Notes under the pieces: model-generated
Database searches by the model: none
Told to the model about the DNA's origin: nothing
The model's input: only the letters and a program-made list of their open reading frames with translations
Program-made: the position numbers and the translations under genes
Part shown: piece by piece, positions 11,975 to 23,720 of the stretch
How positions within the stretch are numbered: position 1 is the first letter of the stretch
Layout: each line of letters opens with the position of its first letter
From: Anaeramoeba flamelloides
Taxonomy: Eukaryota; Metamonada; Anaeramoebidae
DNA: 64,000 nucleotides
Direction: 5' to 3'
Assembly: GCA_027625915.1 (NCBI GenBank)
Contig: JANTQA010000048.1
Span: forward strand, 5,536,001-5,600,000

Positions 11975-14900
11975 ATGGCAAAAACTGCAGATGAAATAAC
12001 CATTCTTTTATCTTATAAAGAAGGACTTCTTTCACAGATCTATCATGATCGCCAAAAGGTATTATTTTTTTTTCTTTTTTTGAAAAAAAAATAAACAAAA
12101 AATTTCTTAAAGATTTTTAACTTTTTTTTCCTTTAATCAAAAAACACAAAAAACAAAAAATAAAAAAAAAACAAAACAAATTTTTTTCCCAACAGTTGAA
12201 TGAGTGTAAAAAAGATCTCTCGTTTATTGAACAAGATCAAATGGTAAAACACACAGCCAAAATTGTCAAAAATTTTCCAAAGCCCATTAATGAAAAGACC
12301 TTAGCACAGCCACAATTCGATCCTATACGTAAAAATGCAAAACAATATTTAAAAGCACTAGAAAAATCATATTGGACAATTGTCAATGCAATGGAATTTA
12401 AAGACTCTGCAATTCGGGTCTTAAATGATTTGGCAAATGGTTGCAATTTTCATGTAAATTTTTAATTTCTTTTTTAAACTTTTTTTTTTTTTTTTTTTTT
12501 TACTTGATAACCAGTAACAAAATGAAAAAATCAAATTTACCTTCCAAAAAACTGATTTTAGATTTTTATTTTTCTGAATAACATAACAAAACGAAACAAA
12601 ACAAATTAAACAAAACAAAACGAACATAACAAAATGAAACAAAACAAAACAAATTAAACAAAAAATTTTCATTTACAGCTTAGCACAAACCCAATATTGT
12701 CTCACGGATTTATGGATTTGTTTGTTGGCTTTATTCAAGTGATTTTATTATTACAAAAATGGGAAACATGTAAAATGGTTGTAATTCTATATGACATTGC
12801 ACACAATCACCACAAAAAGAAATCTGATTCGCACTACCAAAAAATATGTAGGTTTTTGGATATCTACTCAAATTGTGAAATTCAACTTCACGATGAATTA
12901 CACCATCTTTGGGAATCCGTTCAAAGCATTTTAGAACCTCTTTCACTTTCTGTTGCCATGATCCAAGATTATAAAGTAAAAAATTTTTTTTTCTTTTTGA
13001 TTTTTTTTTTTTTAATAAATTCTTTGTTTTTCACTTTTTTCAGCTTAAAATTTTCAAAAAACAGACCATTTTTAGGATTTTGCAAGATTGAAAAAGTGTT
13101 CACCTGTTTGCTTGAAATGAAACTCTGGATTTTTAACTCATCTCATTACAGTCAGTTTCACTTTTAAGGCACAAACTTTCAACGAAATTTTAGGTACAAA
13201 AAAAATCTCACATTAAAGCACAAAATTCAAATTCTAGTAAAATAATTTGTTAAAAAAAAATTCCAAAAAATATGCCTTAATTTGAGATTTTTTTTGTGCG
13301 TTAAATTTGCTTAAAAGTTTGTACTTAAAAGTGGAACTGACTGTATTTAAAATTAATATTTCTGTTTAATTTTTACATTCACAAAACCAATTTCAATAAT
13401 ATTTTTTATTCCAATTTCATCTTTTGGATTTTGTTTAACAGCCGTTTGAAAACAGTTTCCTAAAAAAGTTTTATAAAGTTTTAACTCAAAATACTTGAAC
13501 GATTAAATCCAAAAATTCGAGCAACATTTTTTAAAAACTTTTAATATTAATTTTTTTAAAAATATCTGGATTAAAAATGTTTATTAAAAACAAAAAAAAA
13601 ATAAAATGAATTTAATTACAGCCGTTTTAAAAATGTTAGTATTGATCTCAAACCTTTTTAAACACTTCTATTTCTTCTAATCAAATTTATTGATTTTTCC
13701 CTCAGTTATTTCAAAAAATTCATTACTAAAAATTTTATAAAGTGTTGTCAAATTCACTCACTTCAAGGAGTCCAAGTAACACCTTTTTGAAAACTTTGGA
13801 TACTCACTTTTTAAAAACACTGCCAATTCCTTTTTTTATTTTTTTTTTTTATTTATTAGAATAAACCCTTTTTAAGTAATTAAAGAAAAAACTATCCAGC
13901 AATTTTAATCTATGATTGATGTGAATTATAGATTCAATGGAAAAAGAACAAATATTCATAATCTTAACTATTTTTCAAAAATGTTGACTCACTTTATAAT
14001 GTTAATGGAAGTTGATTTTATCGAGTTATTCCAGTATTCTTATCAAAGAAAAATATTTTCAAATTTTTGGATCAAAATCATTTTTTCTAATTTCTTTTTT
14101 TTTTTTTTGTTTTGATTTTCTTTTTTTTTTTTTTTTTTTTTTTTTTATTTTTTTTTTTTTTACTTTTGATCTTTTTTTTTTTTACTAAAAAGCAAATTCG
14201 AAAAAAAAAAAATCTTCTAAAAGACAAAGAAACATTAAAAAAATCGAGAATATTTAATGTCTTTTAAAATGTCTCTATAATTTGATGAGCCAAAAAATCT
14301 TCTTGTTAACTTTTTTTTTTGAAAGTCTATTAATATACAATTTTTAATACTCATTTCAAAAATCATGACTCACTTTTTTTTCTAGGTTTTGATTTTATTT
14401 TTTTTCATTTAAAAAATATCAGGTTTTTATATGTTTATATTAATTAAAACGTGAATTATTAATTAGATTTAATTATTAGTTCTTATTGAATAATAAACAA
14501 TACATCATTTTTAACGATTTATTATTTCAGGTGGGTCACAGTTTTTGAAATATAATTTACTTTAGACTACAGAGAAGTTAAATAAACAATTTTTTAATAA
14601 AAAAAAAAGAATATTTATTTTGATCAAAAATTACTCTTTGAAAAATTAAAAATTTTATTGAGAAAAAAAAAAAAACCTGAAAAATAAAATATCAACTTTT
14701 TCAAAATTTTAAATGAAACAATCTCTATTACCAAATCAGATAAAGTATTTTCACAAAAAAACAATTAATGATTATAACCCAAAATAAATCAACTATGTCA
14801 ATATAAATAAAGAAAATATTTATTAATATTATTATTTTATTTTCAAGATACTAATTAATTATCACAATTGTTTTTTCAACTATTAATAAATCCTCGAAGT

Positions 14901-17900
14901 GAAAATTTTATTGAATTTTATAATCTTTTCTTCAAAAACAAATAGCAAATAAAGTAACCTACACATAACAATTAATTTTTTTTTTTGAAATATAATTAAT
15001 AGTTACAATATTATGATTTCATTCTAATACAATCCCAGAAATATCTCTTTTCAAAATTAAAAATAGTCACAAAATAAATTCAATAAACCAAACAAACAAT
15101 TATTAAATATTTAAAGAATTCAATATAAAATAAATTTTGATTGGAATCAAAATATTAATTAAATTACTAAAGTGAAATTGGCCATTGAAAAAAAAATAAA
15201 AATTTTAATAAAATAGAAAAATCTAATTTATAATTGAGCAGATCTGTTAAATTGAAATAATATTATTTTTAAAATAAGACAAATTAATAAAATAAAGTAA
15301 TTAAAAAAGAATTTAACAGGATATGTAATTATAAAATTCAATAACTGAAAATTTATTTGCAAATCAAAATTTCATAAAAAGATTTCAAAAAGGAAATGAA
15401 ATATTCGACTATTAATACCACAATAAATTTAAATACCACAATTAATTTATAACACAAATGTTTTAAAAAACCAAAAATTATTTCAAAAAAACACAAATTT
15501 TTCTTATTTGAATAAATTTTTCTTTATTTTTACTTCTTTTTTTCTTATATGTAATTTTTTTTTTATATTTAAATATATAACAACAAATTAAAATAATTTA
15601 GGAATTAAGAAAATCTGGGCAATTTTCAATCACGTTAAAAGAAAAATATTTATCATCTCCAATCGAGGGGCAATTTCATCAACTAGTGCCACATTATCCA
15701 AAATTTATACAATGGATTGTATTTGGGATCTTATTTTGTCCACAAAGTTTAAAAAGCAAGGGAGTTGTTGGTATCTTAAGGACAGTTTTATCTAAATTTT
15801 ATGTAATTGAAATTTATCGAGATTTGGTATATTATCCTCATAAAAACTTTGAACAAATTTTAAAGATCTCCAAATATAAAAAATTAAAACTTAAACAACA
15901 TAACAAAATGATCCAACAAGAATTATCAAAGGCTGTTAACGACTCTTATAAATTCCATAACTTTTATAGAATTTTCCTTCAACAAGAAATTTCCAATTTA
16001 ACTAGAATTTTACAAAATTTCCCTGGATTAATTCCACCAAAAATTAATGTAAAAATAGATCTTATTTTCTTTTTTTTTTTCAAAAAAAACAACAAACAAA
16101 AAATAATGATTGAATTATAAAAAATAAAAAATAAAAAATAAAAAAACAATCATTTAAAAACCAACAAATAAAAATAAAAATAAAAATAAAAATAAAAATA
16201 TAAATAAAAAAATCTAAAAAACAAAATACAAAAAAAAAAAAAAAAAAAAAAAAACAATAGATTATTTATAGTCTATTAGGACTAGCACGTTATGAAATTA
16301 TGTGGTATTTACACCATTTCCAAAGGCCACCACCAAAAAAGGGAAAAATCAACGAAGAAGTATTCCAACATGAGAATGTAGCATCCTTAATAAATGCTGT
16401 TGATAATTTATATATCTTGGTCACCAAATATAAAAAAATCATTCAAAGGTATTATGTAACATTTACGTCAAGGAATGATAACGCAATCTTATCAAAGCTA
16501 TTTGAGTCTGATATTGCATCGAAAGACGGCTTTGATGAAACCATTTCTGCATTGGTTGGGACCTTAATTCGCGAATTAGGCGATTTAAAGCATGAGACGC
16601 TTGAAAAGGGGTATTATGATCTCTCTGTTTTTAGATTAAATTGGTTTAGATGCGAAGCAGCACTCTCAAATTCCGTGCACACGTCATCAAAGTATCAATT
16701 GGCGACCCTGGGTCAATTCCCCAAGAGGATGGGGTTTGCGTATCAGCATATCAGGAACATCGACTCCATTACTGAGAGCATGGACGAATATGGGGGCTTG
16801 CATCATATGTATCCATATATGGGAAAGGTGACGGAGATTTTCAATGAAGCAATCCAGGGCGACAATGGAGAACAGCAATATTTGATTTCCTTTTTGCATT
16901 TCTTAAAGAACTGCTACAAGATTATCCATCCAATAAATTATGACGAATTGGCGGATGTCGGATTCCATATTTCCATCGAAGGAGAGCAATTTCTCAAAAG
17001 TGTAAGCCAAAGGGTTGCGCAGTTAGTTATCAACATTGCCGGGCAGCAGGGCTTTTCTCTCTTGTCAAAGCAATTACAACCATTCCAAATTCCACGTAAC
17101 ATATATTATATCACGGTTGAGCAAAAGGGCAATAAGAAAATTGAGGAAGATCTCTGGTTCAAGCCAGGCACCGAATCCAAATTTGGTAAGGAGGATATGA
17201 TCAAGCACTTAAGGAAATGGCAACGCGAGTTGGCCCTGCTCTGTGAATTGATTGACATTCACCATGAAGTAATTATTTATGACACCGAATATAAGCCCTA
17301 CCAATACGTCAAGGACAAATTGGAAACCCTTGCTAATGATTTCATTGAACGGATAATGTTTGAAATTAGGATCACACAAAAGGGTAAAATTGTTAAGCAC
17401 ACAAGATCCCTTTCCAGGACAATGGACAAAATTGTGGATGTGAATAAACTGAAAAAGACCAATTCAGAAACTTTTAGATTGTTACACCGAACGAGCCACA
17501 ACGAAAAAAATAAGGGAGAATCAGAAACTATTATTCAAAGGCCATCCATCTTTTTATCGGGAATATTATCACTTGTTTATGCGTTAAAATTAGTTGAGAA
17601 TTCCCTCAATATCGACACTGAAGAGATCATGAGAGAGGTGCTGTTAAGCCAGGTATATGTCAAGTCGCAAGGACCAAGATCTCAATTAGTTTCCTATGAG
17701 AAAAAGCCCAATTTGGGGAAAACAATTTTGGCTATTTATTGCGATTATTTCACCGATTTTGCTACCAATTGGCTCAGTAAAAAATTGGTCTACTCACCAA
17801 AACATGAGGCCTTCATTTCCATGGACCCACTTGGCCCCAGAGGCGAGTTTTATTTTAACAAAAATGAATTAAAGGCTCTTTGTCAAATCACAGGGCCCTA

Positions 17901-19176
17901 TGGCGTCAAGGTCTTTGATAATAACTTCATTTACAAATTGATGAATGACATTTGCACCATTAAGGACATTTTGACGAAAAACAAAGATCAGTTGATCAAA
18001 TACTCCAAATGCTATTACAAGGAAAATTGGGGCTGGAAGGCATTGGAAAAAATCCAAGATCTTGATCGCCTTGTTGAAGTCAGTACTCGAATGGGCTGTA
18101 TCCTTCAACTGAGGGAATTGCTGTATGAAGCCGCAGAGGATGTAATCAAGGAGCATTCTGGCTTGATCTACGACAATTTAAATGTTTCCTTTGGGCTGTA
18201 CCCATTAAACCCCTTTGGACAAGACGACTTTGTTGATATGGATTGCCTTGCCCAATCCGCTGGAATCACAAAGAACACCACAGTTGACCCGCCATTCAGG
18301 CATGCGCTATCCAAACTGAATTCCACTAACCCATTGTCAGCCCCTTGGGAGCTCTTGCCTTACCTTTTTGCAGCATCCTTTTCTTCGCCGCTCTTCGCAG
18401 ATGCCAAATATGACCCTGATTTAGATTGCCACATGAACAACGCACATTTATTATTCAACACGATCGAAAAATTGGTAATTGTGCCAACCTTATTAAAAAT
18501 TGAAAATAAAGACGAATCATTTGACGAAGAAGATGGTGATAAATTACATGTCGGCCAATTGAAAACGTTCATCGAAGTATCATCCTTCGTCCTCTTGCAA
18601 CTTAAAGAACAAATGGACCAAAAGCGTCCTTTGCCAATCGATTCTTTATTAATCCTTCTCGATAAATTTGTTGAAAATAGCTCCCTATTAAATTTGAATA
18701 TGCTTGAAGATTTCTTACCTTTCATTTTATTAAGAACGCTCCATGGCAAATTCTTTAAGCAATCCCTTGAAACTAAAAAAAATATGAAAAGGGAAGAAGA
18801 ACTTAAAGAGGAAGAAGAAAAGGAAATGGAAATTGAAAAAGAAAAGGAAATTGAAATTGAAAAAGAAAAAGAAATGGAAAGAGAAAAGGAAAAGGAAAAA
18901 GAAAAAGAAAGGAAAAAAAAAGAAAAAGAAAAGAAAAAAAAAGAGAAAAAGAAAGAGAAGGCGAAAAAAAAGGATGAAAATGATTTGCCAGATTTACCAG
19001 ACCAAGAAGAAGGCGAATTGCCAGATTTGCCAGACCCAGATGAAGATGATATGCCAGACTTGCCAGACCCAGACGAAGATGATTTGCCAGACTTGCCAGA
19101 ACCAGATGAAAATGACATGCCAGATCTACCAGACCTAGACGGAGAATTACCAGATTTACCAGATTTAGAAGATTAA
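11975..19176 (+). CDS. NAP1: Nap1/HEM (NCKAP1) subunit of the SCAR/WAVE actin-regulatory complex
   Basis: Scaffold subunit that, with CYFIP/PIR121, holds SCAR/WAVE inactive until Rac binding frees it to activate Arp2/3 at the plasma membrane. Five exons by eye, all phase 0 with GT-AG borders: 11975-12058, 12196-12453, 12679-12975, 15602-16048 and 16261-19176, giving about 1333 residues against ~1130 in animals. Landmarks align with human NCKAP1 and plant NAP1 along the whole length: VNAMEFKDSAIRVLND, the KELRKSG join across intron 3 (plant TRKLRNEG), FIQWIVFGILFC, ARYEIMWYLHHF, IQRYYVTF, LNWFRCEA, ELNFN-like FYFNKNELKALCQITGPYGV, and the final FLPFILLRTLHGKFFKQS. The ATG follows a pyrimidine-rich leader and starts the family's N-terminal helix. 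After the family's end (residue ~1200) come about 65 residues of alternating Glu and Lys blocks and then six acidic PDLPD-type repeats to the stop, not present in the orthologues I know. Confidence 0.93.
12976..15601 (+). other. 2.6 kb intron 3 of Nap1, holding a MITE
   Basis: Donor GTAAAA after AAGATTATAAA and acceptor TTTAG before GAATTAAG. Joining the flanking exons keeps the frame and gives an alignment with plant NAP1 without a gap, so the intron is well supported. The other introns of this gene are 137-225 nt. The extra length includes the 195-bp MITE at 13149-13343 plus about 2.2 kb of featureless AT-rich DNA with long T runs (14120-14185). Confidence 0.8.
13149..13343. mobile_element. 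195-bp Tc1/mariner-type MITE, copy 1 (in Nap1 intron 3)
   Basis: Starts near CAGTCAGTTTCACTTTTAAG and ends with the complement GTGGAACTGACTG, flanked on both sides by TA, the target duplication used by Tc1/mariner transposons. The two halves are nearly complementary along their length, so the unit folds into one long hairpin. Three further copies of 194-195 bp lie at 20438, 26800 and 53396. No coding capacity; it would need a transposase in trans. Confidence 0.9.
18784..19173 (+). repeat. Coding repeats in the Nap1 tail: charged rod followed by six PDLP units
   Basis: 18784-18976 encodes alternating short Glu and Lys runs, the pattern of a stable single alpha helix. 18982-19170 encodes six units of 10-12 residues built on [DE][LM]PDLP[DE] followed by three to five mostly acidic residues. 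The units vary at third codon positions and in length, so the array is under protein-level constraint or is old, not a fresh DNA slippage tract. Confidence 0.85.
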
Positions 19177-20437
19177 TTCCTTCCTTTTTAAATTTTTTTT
19201 CCCCGAAATTTTTAAAATGATATTTTATATTTAATTTTTCAAATTAAAATTAATTATTATTTCTAACAACAATTTTTCTTAAATTGCCTTTTTATTTATT
19301 TATTTATTTGTCTTTTATGTTTGTCACTTTCTTTTATGTTTGAGTTAGCATTTAATTTTTTTTTCAATGATGATCTTTTTTTAAAAAGAATACTTCTTTA
19401 TACGTAATACTTCTACTTAATTGATTACTTCAAAAATAAAAATTCATAACAAATTAATAAATCTCATATGATAAAAAAGGTTTTTTTTTATTTTTTATTT
19501 TCTTATTATAAATTATCAAATTGTTGTGCCACTTTCTTTATTATACAATTTGACATACATTAGTATTATTTTCAGGTATATCATTAAATTTCAAAATTGG
19601 TCAAATACAATTTTTTCGTACTATTGAAGAGTTTCTCTATTATTTTTAATTGATATCCAAGTTTTTTAACGGTTTTGCAAGGTTTTGAGAGTTAAAATAA
19701 AAAAGAATCTTTTTGTGATTTAAAGTAGTGAATTACTTACATTGGAGAAAAACCAAAATTGTTGAAATCATCAATACGTAATATTTTTAAAATTTTTTCT
19801 TAATAACCCAATTTTAATCATTAATTTCCAGACAAACATTTTCTCAGTTAAAATAAGAGAGAATATATTAATTCCTCTCTTAATTAGTTTTTTTTTTGTA
19901 TTCAAAATTCTTGTCAAAATACAAGCTAAAATACTATCCAAACTTGCCCTAACTCACTCTAACCTGAACTATCATACTCCAGAATACTCTAAACGAACCA
20001 AAAAAAAAAAAAAAAGTTCATGAATACCTATAATCGGCAAGTTTCAAAAGAATTAAATATCTATAAAAAATTGAGAATTTGATAAATTTTGACTATTAAT
20101 AATTTTCCTTTTTTTTCTAACAAACAAATTCAAATGTTATTTTTTTCATTAGTTTTTATTTCTTTGTCATTTAAAATTTTATCAAAATACTTTTGTATTG
20201 TCAAATTTATTAAATGGTGATAAATGAATGCATAGAATTCATATTAATTTCTAGTGGAAATTTCTTTCATCTTTAATTAAAGACCAAAAAATACATTGCT
20301 GTTTTTCTCAGAAAAAACGAAAATAATAAAAAATTATTCAATAGCTACAAATAAAATATGAATTTATTTTATAGACTTCTTATTTATATCAAATACTTCT
20401 ATAATATTTATTCTATTATTTTATTCATTATTTAATA

Positions 20438-20631
20438 GAGTCAGTTACAAATTTAAGGCACGGACTTTCAACGAAATTTAAGGCGTAATAATAACTCAAA
20501 TTAAAGCACAAAATTTAGAATATTTTTTTTCACAAATTATTTTACTATAATCTGAATGTTGTGATTTAATTTGAGAATTGTTTTTGTTCTTAAATTTAGA
20601 TGAAATTTTGTCTTAAAAGTGGAACTGGCTA
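20438..20631. mobile_element. 194-bp Tc1/mariner-type MITE, copy 2
   Basis: Diverged copy of the same unit: begins GAGTCAGTTAC, contains AAGGCACGGACTTTCAACG, and ends TTAAAAGTGGAACTGGC next to TA. TA flanks both ends. More mismatches than copies 3 and 4, so probably the oldest of the four. Confidence 0.85.
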
Positions 20632-20756
20632 TATCAAAAGGCCAATTATAAAAAATAGTTGATATTTGAATAAAACTGGGAATCTTTGTCTCGAAAAGAG
20701 TTTATGTTAATGAACAGAGTATTCTTTATTTGTGTTCAAAAAATAATCTCAAAATA

Positions 20757-21310
20757 TCAAAATTAAACTAAAATTCAAAATTTTCCACACAGCTAAAACA
20801 GTTTTAAACAATCACAATAATCCAATTTCATTCAAACTGTAAATAATTTTGCTTTTTTGTAAAACATTCAAAGAATTTTTTCACCTAAAAGTTTTTTTTT
20901 CATTTTTTTTTTTAATGAGCGAACTTCTTTCCTTCATTTAATTGTTATATTTTTCAAAGATTAATATTATGTTAAGGTTGTTTTTTATTTCAAAATAGAA
21001 GAACTTAAATAAAAGAAGTTGATAGTATTTAATCTTGGATCGATCAATATTCCTCAAAGAATTCAAACAAATCTAGATATGTATTTTTTTGTTTTGCCCA
21101 TCTCCAAAATTTTGAACACATTCTTTATTCATTAGTAACAATAGGATATTTTTTTTTTGTGAGTAGTGTAATTTATAAACATATGTAAACATTTCTATTA
21201 TGAATGGTTCTAAGTTGATATTTCTTCATGAAGTGATTAAATAAATTTTTTTTTTTCGAAAATTGATTTTTGATAAGTTAAAAATATGAATTGGAGTTTT
21301 GATCTATCTG
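20757..21310 (+). repeat. Dispersed repeat R1, copy 2
   Basis: About 550 bp that matches 25693-26245 from end to end. Shared words include AACTAAAATTCAAAATTTTC, CCACACAGCTAAAAC, AACAATCACAATAAT, GATCGATCAATATTCCT and TTGTTTTGC followed by CTCCAAAATTTT. It marks the fullest extent of the R1 family. No conserved reading frame or obvious inverted ends. Confidence 0.8.
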
Positions 21311-21815
21311 GCTTGGGAATATGATAGAAATTTTGAAAACAAATATGGGCGTGACATGATGTTTGGGTGGTATATTATGTTATCTGGAAACGAAATTACT
21401 TGCAAAAACTAAAAAAAAAAAAAAAAAAAAGTTTCAACAGAATCAAAACAGTAAAATTATAATCCTAAGTCTCTGGTGTTAATTTTCTCTGATTATTCTT
21501 TGTAAAAAAAAATTTTTTTTGTCAATTTTTAATTAAACTAATTCACCTATATGATATTGAAATTTTTAAATAGTTTAAACTTTTTGATATATATTATTAC
21601 TAAACTAAACTTTTTTTTAAAGAAGACATTAAATAATTTTTGATCCAAAATAATTTTAGAGATAAAAGAAAAAAAATTACTTAAATAAAAATGAGAAAAG
21701 TTTTGTTCATTATTTTTTCTTTTAACTTTAATTTTTTTTTTTTTTATTCTCATATATCATAATAAATAATATCATCAACCACATCCAAAAAGACAAATAT
21801 GTCAATAAATATTTT

Positions 21816-22472
21816 TTAACAACATGACTTCTTTTTTTCCTTGTAGTCATTATTGTTTTGATTGTTGGTAATAGTATTTAGCGATACTGCTTTTTTATTG
21901 GATTTAACATCTTCTATGATATTGTGATGTTTCTGCTTTTCTACCATTAATTCTACAATGAACCGAAAGGCTTTTTCAATGTTTTCTGATTTTTTAGCCG
22001 AAGTTTCAATAAAATTAACTTTTTTTTTCTTTGCATAATCCATACCCATCTCCAAAGTGATAACTCTATCTTTTTTATCAAGGTCACATTTGTTACCTAT
22101 TAATAAAACAACGGGCTTGTATATACATTTTTCTTCAAGTAAAGCAATATACTTATCAAGTATTCGAAAGGATTTTTTATCTGAAATATCATATACTAGA
22201 AATACACCGTTTGCATCCCGTACATACCTTAGTTTATTGTTATTATCATTTTTTTTTTTTTTTTTTTGAAATATTTTAATTTTGAATTTAATAAAAAAAA
22301 ATTAATATTTAGAATATAAACAGACTAAAAATGATATTTGGGATTATAAAAATATTTCTTTTTAATAATGATGATTTTATGAATTTGTATATATCAATAT
22401 TTAATAATAATAGGTAAATAAAAAGACAAACAAGTTTAATATATTAGTATAAGAATCTTGGCCAGCGGTATC
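21816..22472 (-). pseudogene. Ras/Rab-like small GTPase, 3' half only
   Basis: Two exons on the minus strand, 22472-22432 and 22227-21816, joined across a 204-nt GT-AG intron (phase 2). The join gives DTAGQDSYTNILNLYVRDAN, the same spacing as Ras DTAGQ...YMRTGEG. It continues GVFLVYDISDKKSF, the guanine-specificity motif NKCDL, ETSAK, and a C-terminal tail ending SCC, a Rab-style geranylgeranylation signal. The upstream exon(s) with the P-loop (GxxxxGKS) and switch I were not found in the next ~2 kb; that stretch is microsatellite and hairpin DNA. A short YLDIF-like string 21 nt before DTAGQ may be a remnant of the preceding strand. Either the first exons lie behind an unusually long intron or this is a 5'-truncated copy. 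Family assignment is firm; whether it is functional is not. Confidence 0.7.
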
Positions 22473-22499
22473 CTAATAATTAAACATTTATCGAAAAAT

Positions 22500-22640
22500 G
22501 TCCAGATAAAAAGATAATCATAATCATAGTCATAGTCATAGTCGTAATCATAATAATAATAATAAGAAGAAGAAGAATAAGAAAAATAAGAAAAATAATA
22601 ATAATAATAAGAAAAATAAAAATAAAAATAAAAATAAAAG
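22500..22640. repeat. Compound microsatellite (ATAATC, AAT, AAG, AAAAT units)
   Basis: Runs of ATAGTC/ATAATC, then AAT, AAG and AAAAT repeats directly upstream of the GTPase fragment. Expansion here may have disrupted or displaced its 5' exons. Confidence 0.8.
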
Positions 22641-23499
22641 AATGATAAATATTCATTTTATTTATTAAAGTTGCAATGAGAATAAAGACTGTGTGTTTTA
22701 CATCATTTACAGTGACATTTAGAGGAGTTATTAATTTCTAAAATTATTAATTATTTTAATTAATATTTGTTAGAATAATATTTGTGAGATAACATTATTC
22801 ACTCTTTTATATATCGAATATATTACAGATATACGTTTCTTTACTTTTTTTCACATTTTTCTTTTTGGTTATTTTTTGGGGATTATAGGGGAATCTTTTG
22901 AAAAAATTGAGCAGCTTTTAATGAGATTCAATGAGTAGAAACCTCTCACTGATTATTGATCAAAAAAATTTTTAGCTACAAAAATGCTAATATCTTGATC
23001 AAAAATGATCAATTCATTTTAATGTTCTAAAAGCTTTGAGAAAAGCTCCAACTCAGTATTTTTTGAAAATTTTTTGGTTTTTATTGGAAGTTATTCACGA
23101 GATATTTTTGAAAGATCATTTTTTTTAACTTATCTTTTTTTTACTTATAAATAAAAAATGTATTGAAAAAGAAAATAAATTTTGAAGAAGAAACCAAATT
23201 AGTGGGTCTTTAGGGAACGCATAGTGTTTTAATGAGAGACGTAAAAAGCTGATCATTTGATTTTGGCAAAATACTCATCAAAAAAAGTCAAAAGAAAACA
23301 AAATGTCCAAAAAAGTAATTGAATTGAAGAGAAAAGTTTTTTGGGGCTAGAGATAATGAGAAACTGAAAAGAAAAATGAAGGGAAAAAACAAATCCTTTA
23401 ATAATTTTTTTTGTTTTACTTTGTTGTTAGTTTGTGTTTTGTTTTGTTTTGTTTTGTATTTAAAGTTCGTGGTAAATCAACTGAATATCGTAAATTATA

Positions 23500-23720
23500 T
23501 CTTCTCGACTGTCAGTGAATGTCCATCATAATATAACACTTGCAATTGGTTATCTTAGTTATTTTGTGAAGAATATCTAAGGTCGTTGTAATCTATGTTG
23601 AGAGCATGCTCGAGACATTAGATTACAATGATACGCAAGATATTCTTCACAAAATAACTAAGATAACCAATCGACTCTTGCAAAATTACTTTGGATATTC
23701 ATGACCTCTCGGAAGAATAA
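23500..23720. repeat. Long imperfect palindrome forming a ~90-bp hairpin
   Basis: The core arms 23546-23578 and 23638-23670 are perfectly complementary over 33 bp (TTGGTTATCTTAGTTATTTT and onward). Pairing resumes on the loop side (TTGTAATCT with AGATTACAA) and, with gaps, continues outward to about 23500 and 23720. The loop centre contains GAGCATGCTC, itself a palindrome. Base composition is clearly less AT-rich than the surroundings. It could be a non-autonomous foldback transposon or a hairpin RNA precursor. I found no second copy in the window. Confidence 0.8.

Larger units (their letters stand above)
19177..21815. other. Noncoding spacer between Nap1 and the Ras/Rab-like fragment
   Basis: No gene seen. 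Apart from a MITE copy (20438-20631) and a copy of repeat R1 (20757-21310) it is AT-rich DNA with homopolymer runs. The open frame at 21547-21753 is Lys/Phe-rich, without motifs, and lies just downstream of the GTPase fragment. Confidence 0.6.

Noticed and set aside
13044-13167. Possible extra Nap1 exon after a TTTTTTCAG acceptor
   Set aside because: In the phase required by exon 3 it meets a stop after 15 codons, and the join of exon 3 to 15602 aligns with plant NAP1 without a gap.
16300-16302. ATG at 16300 as a separate gene start for the large Nap1 frame
   Set aside because: The frame is open back to the acceptor at 16260 and ARYEIMW upstream of it is conserved Nap1 sequence.
18360-19118. 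252-codon Ser-rich frame on the minus strand
   Set aside because: Mirror of the Glu/Lys and PDLP coding repeats of Nap1; no independent signals.
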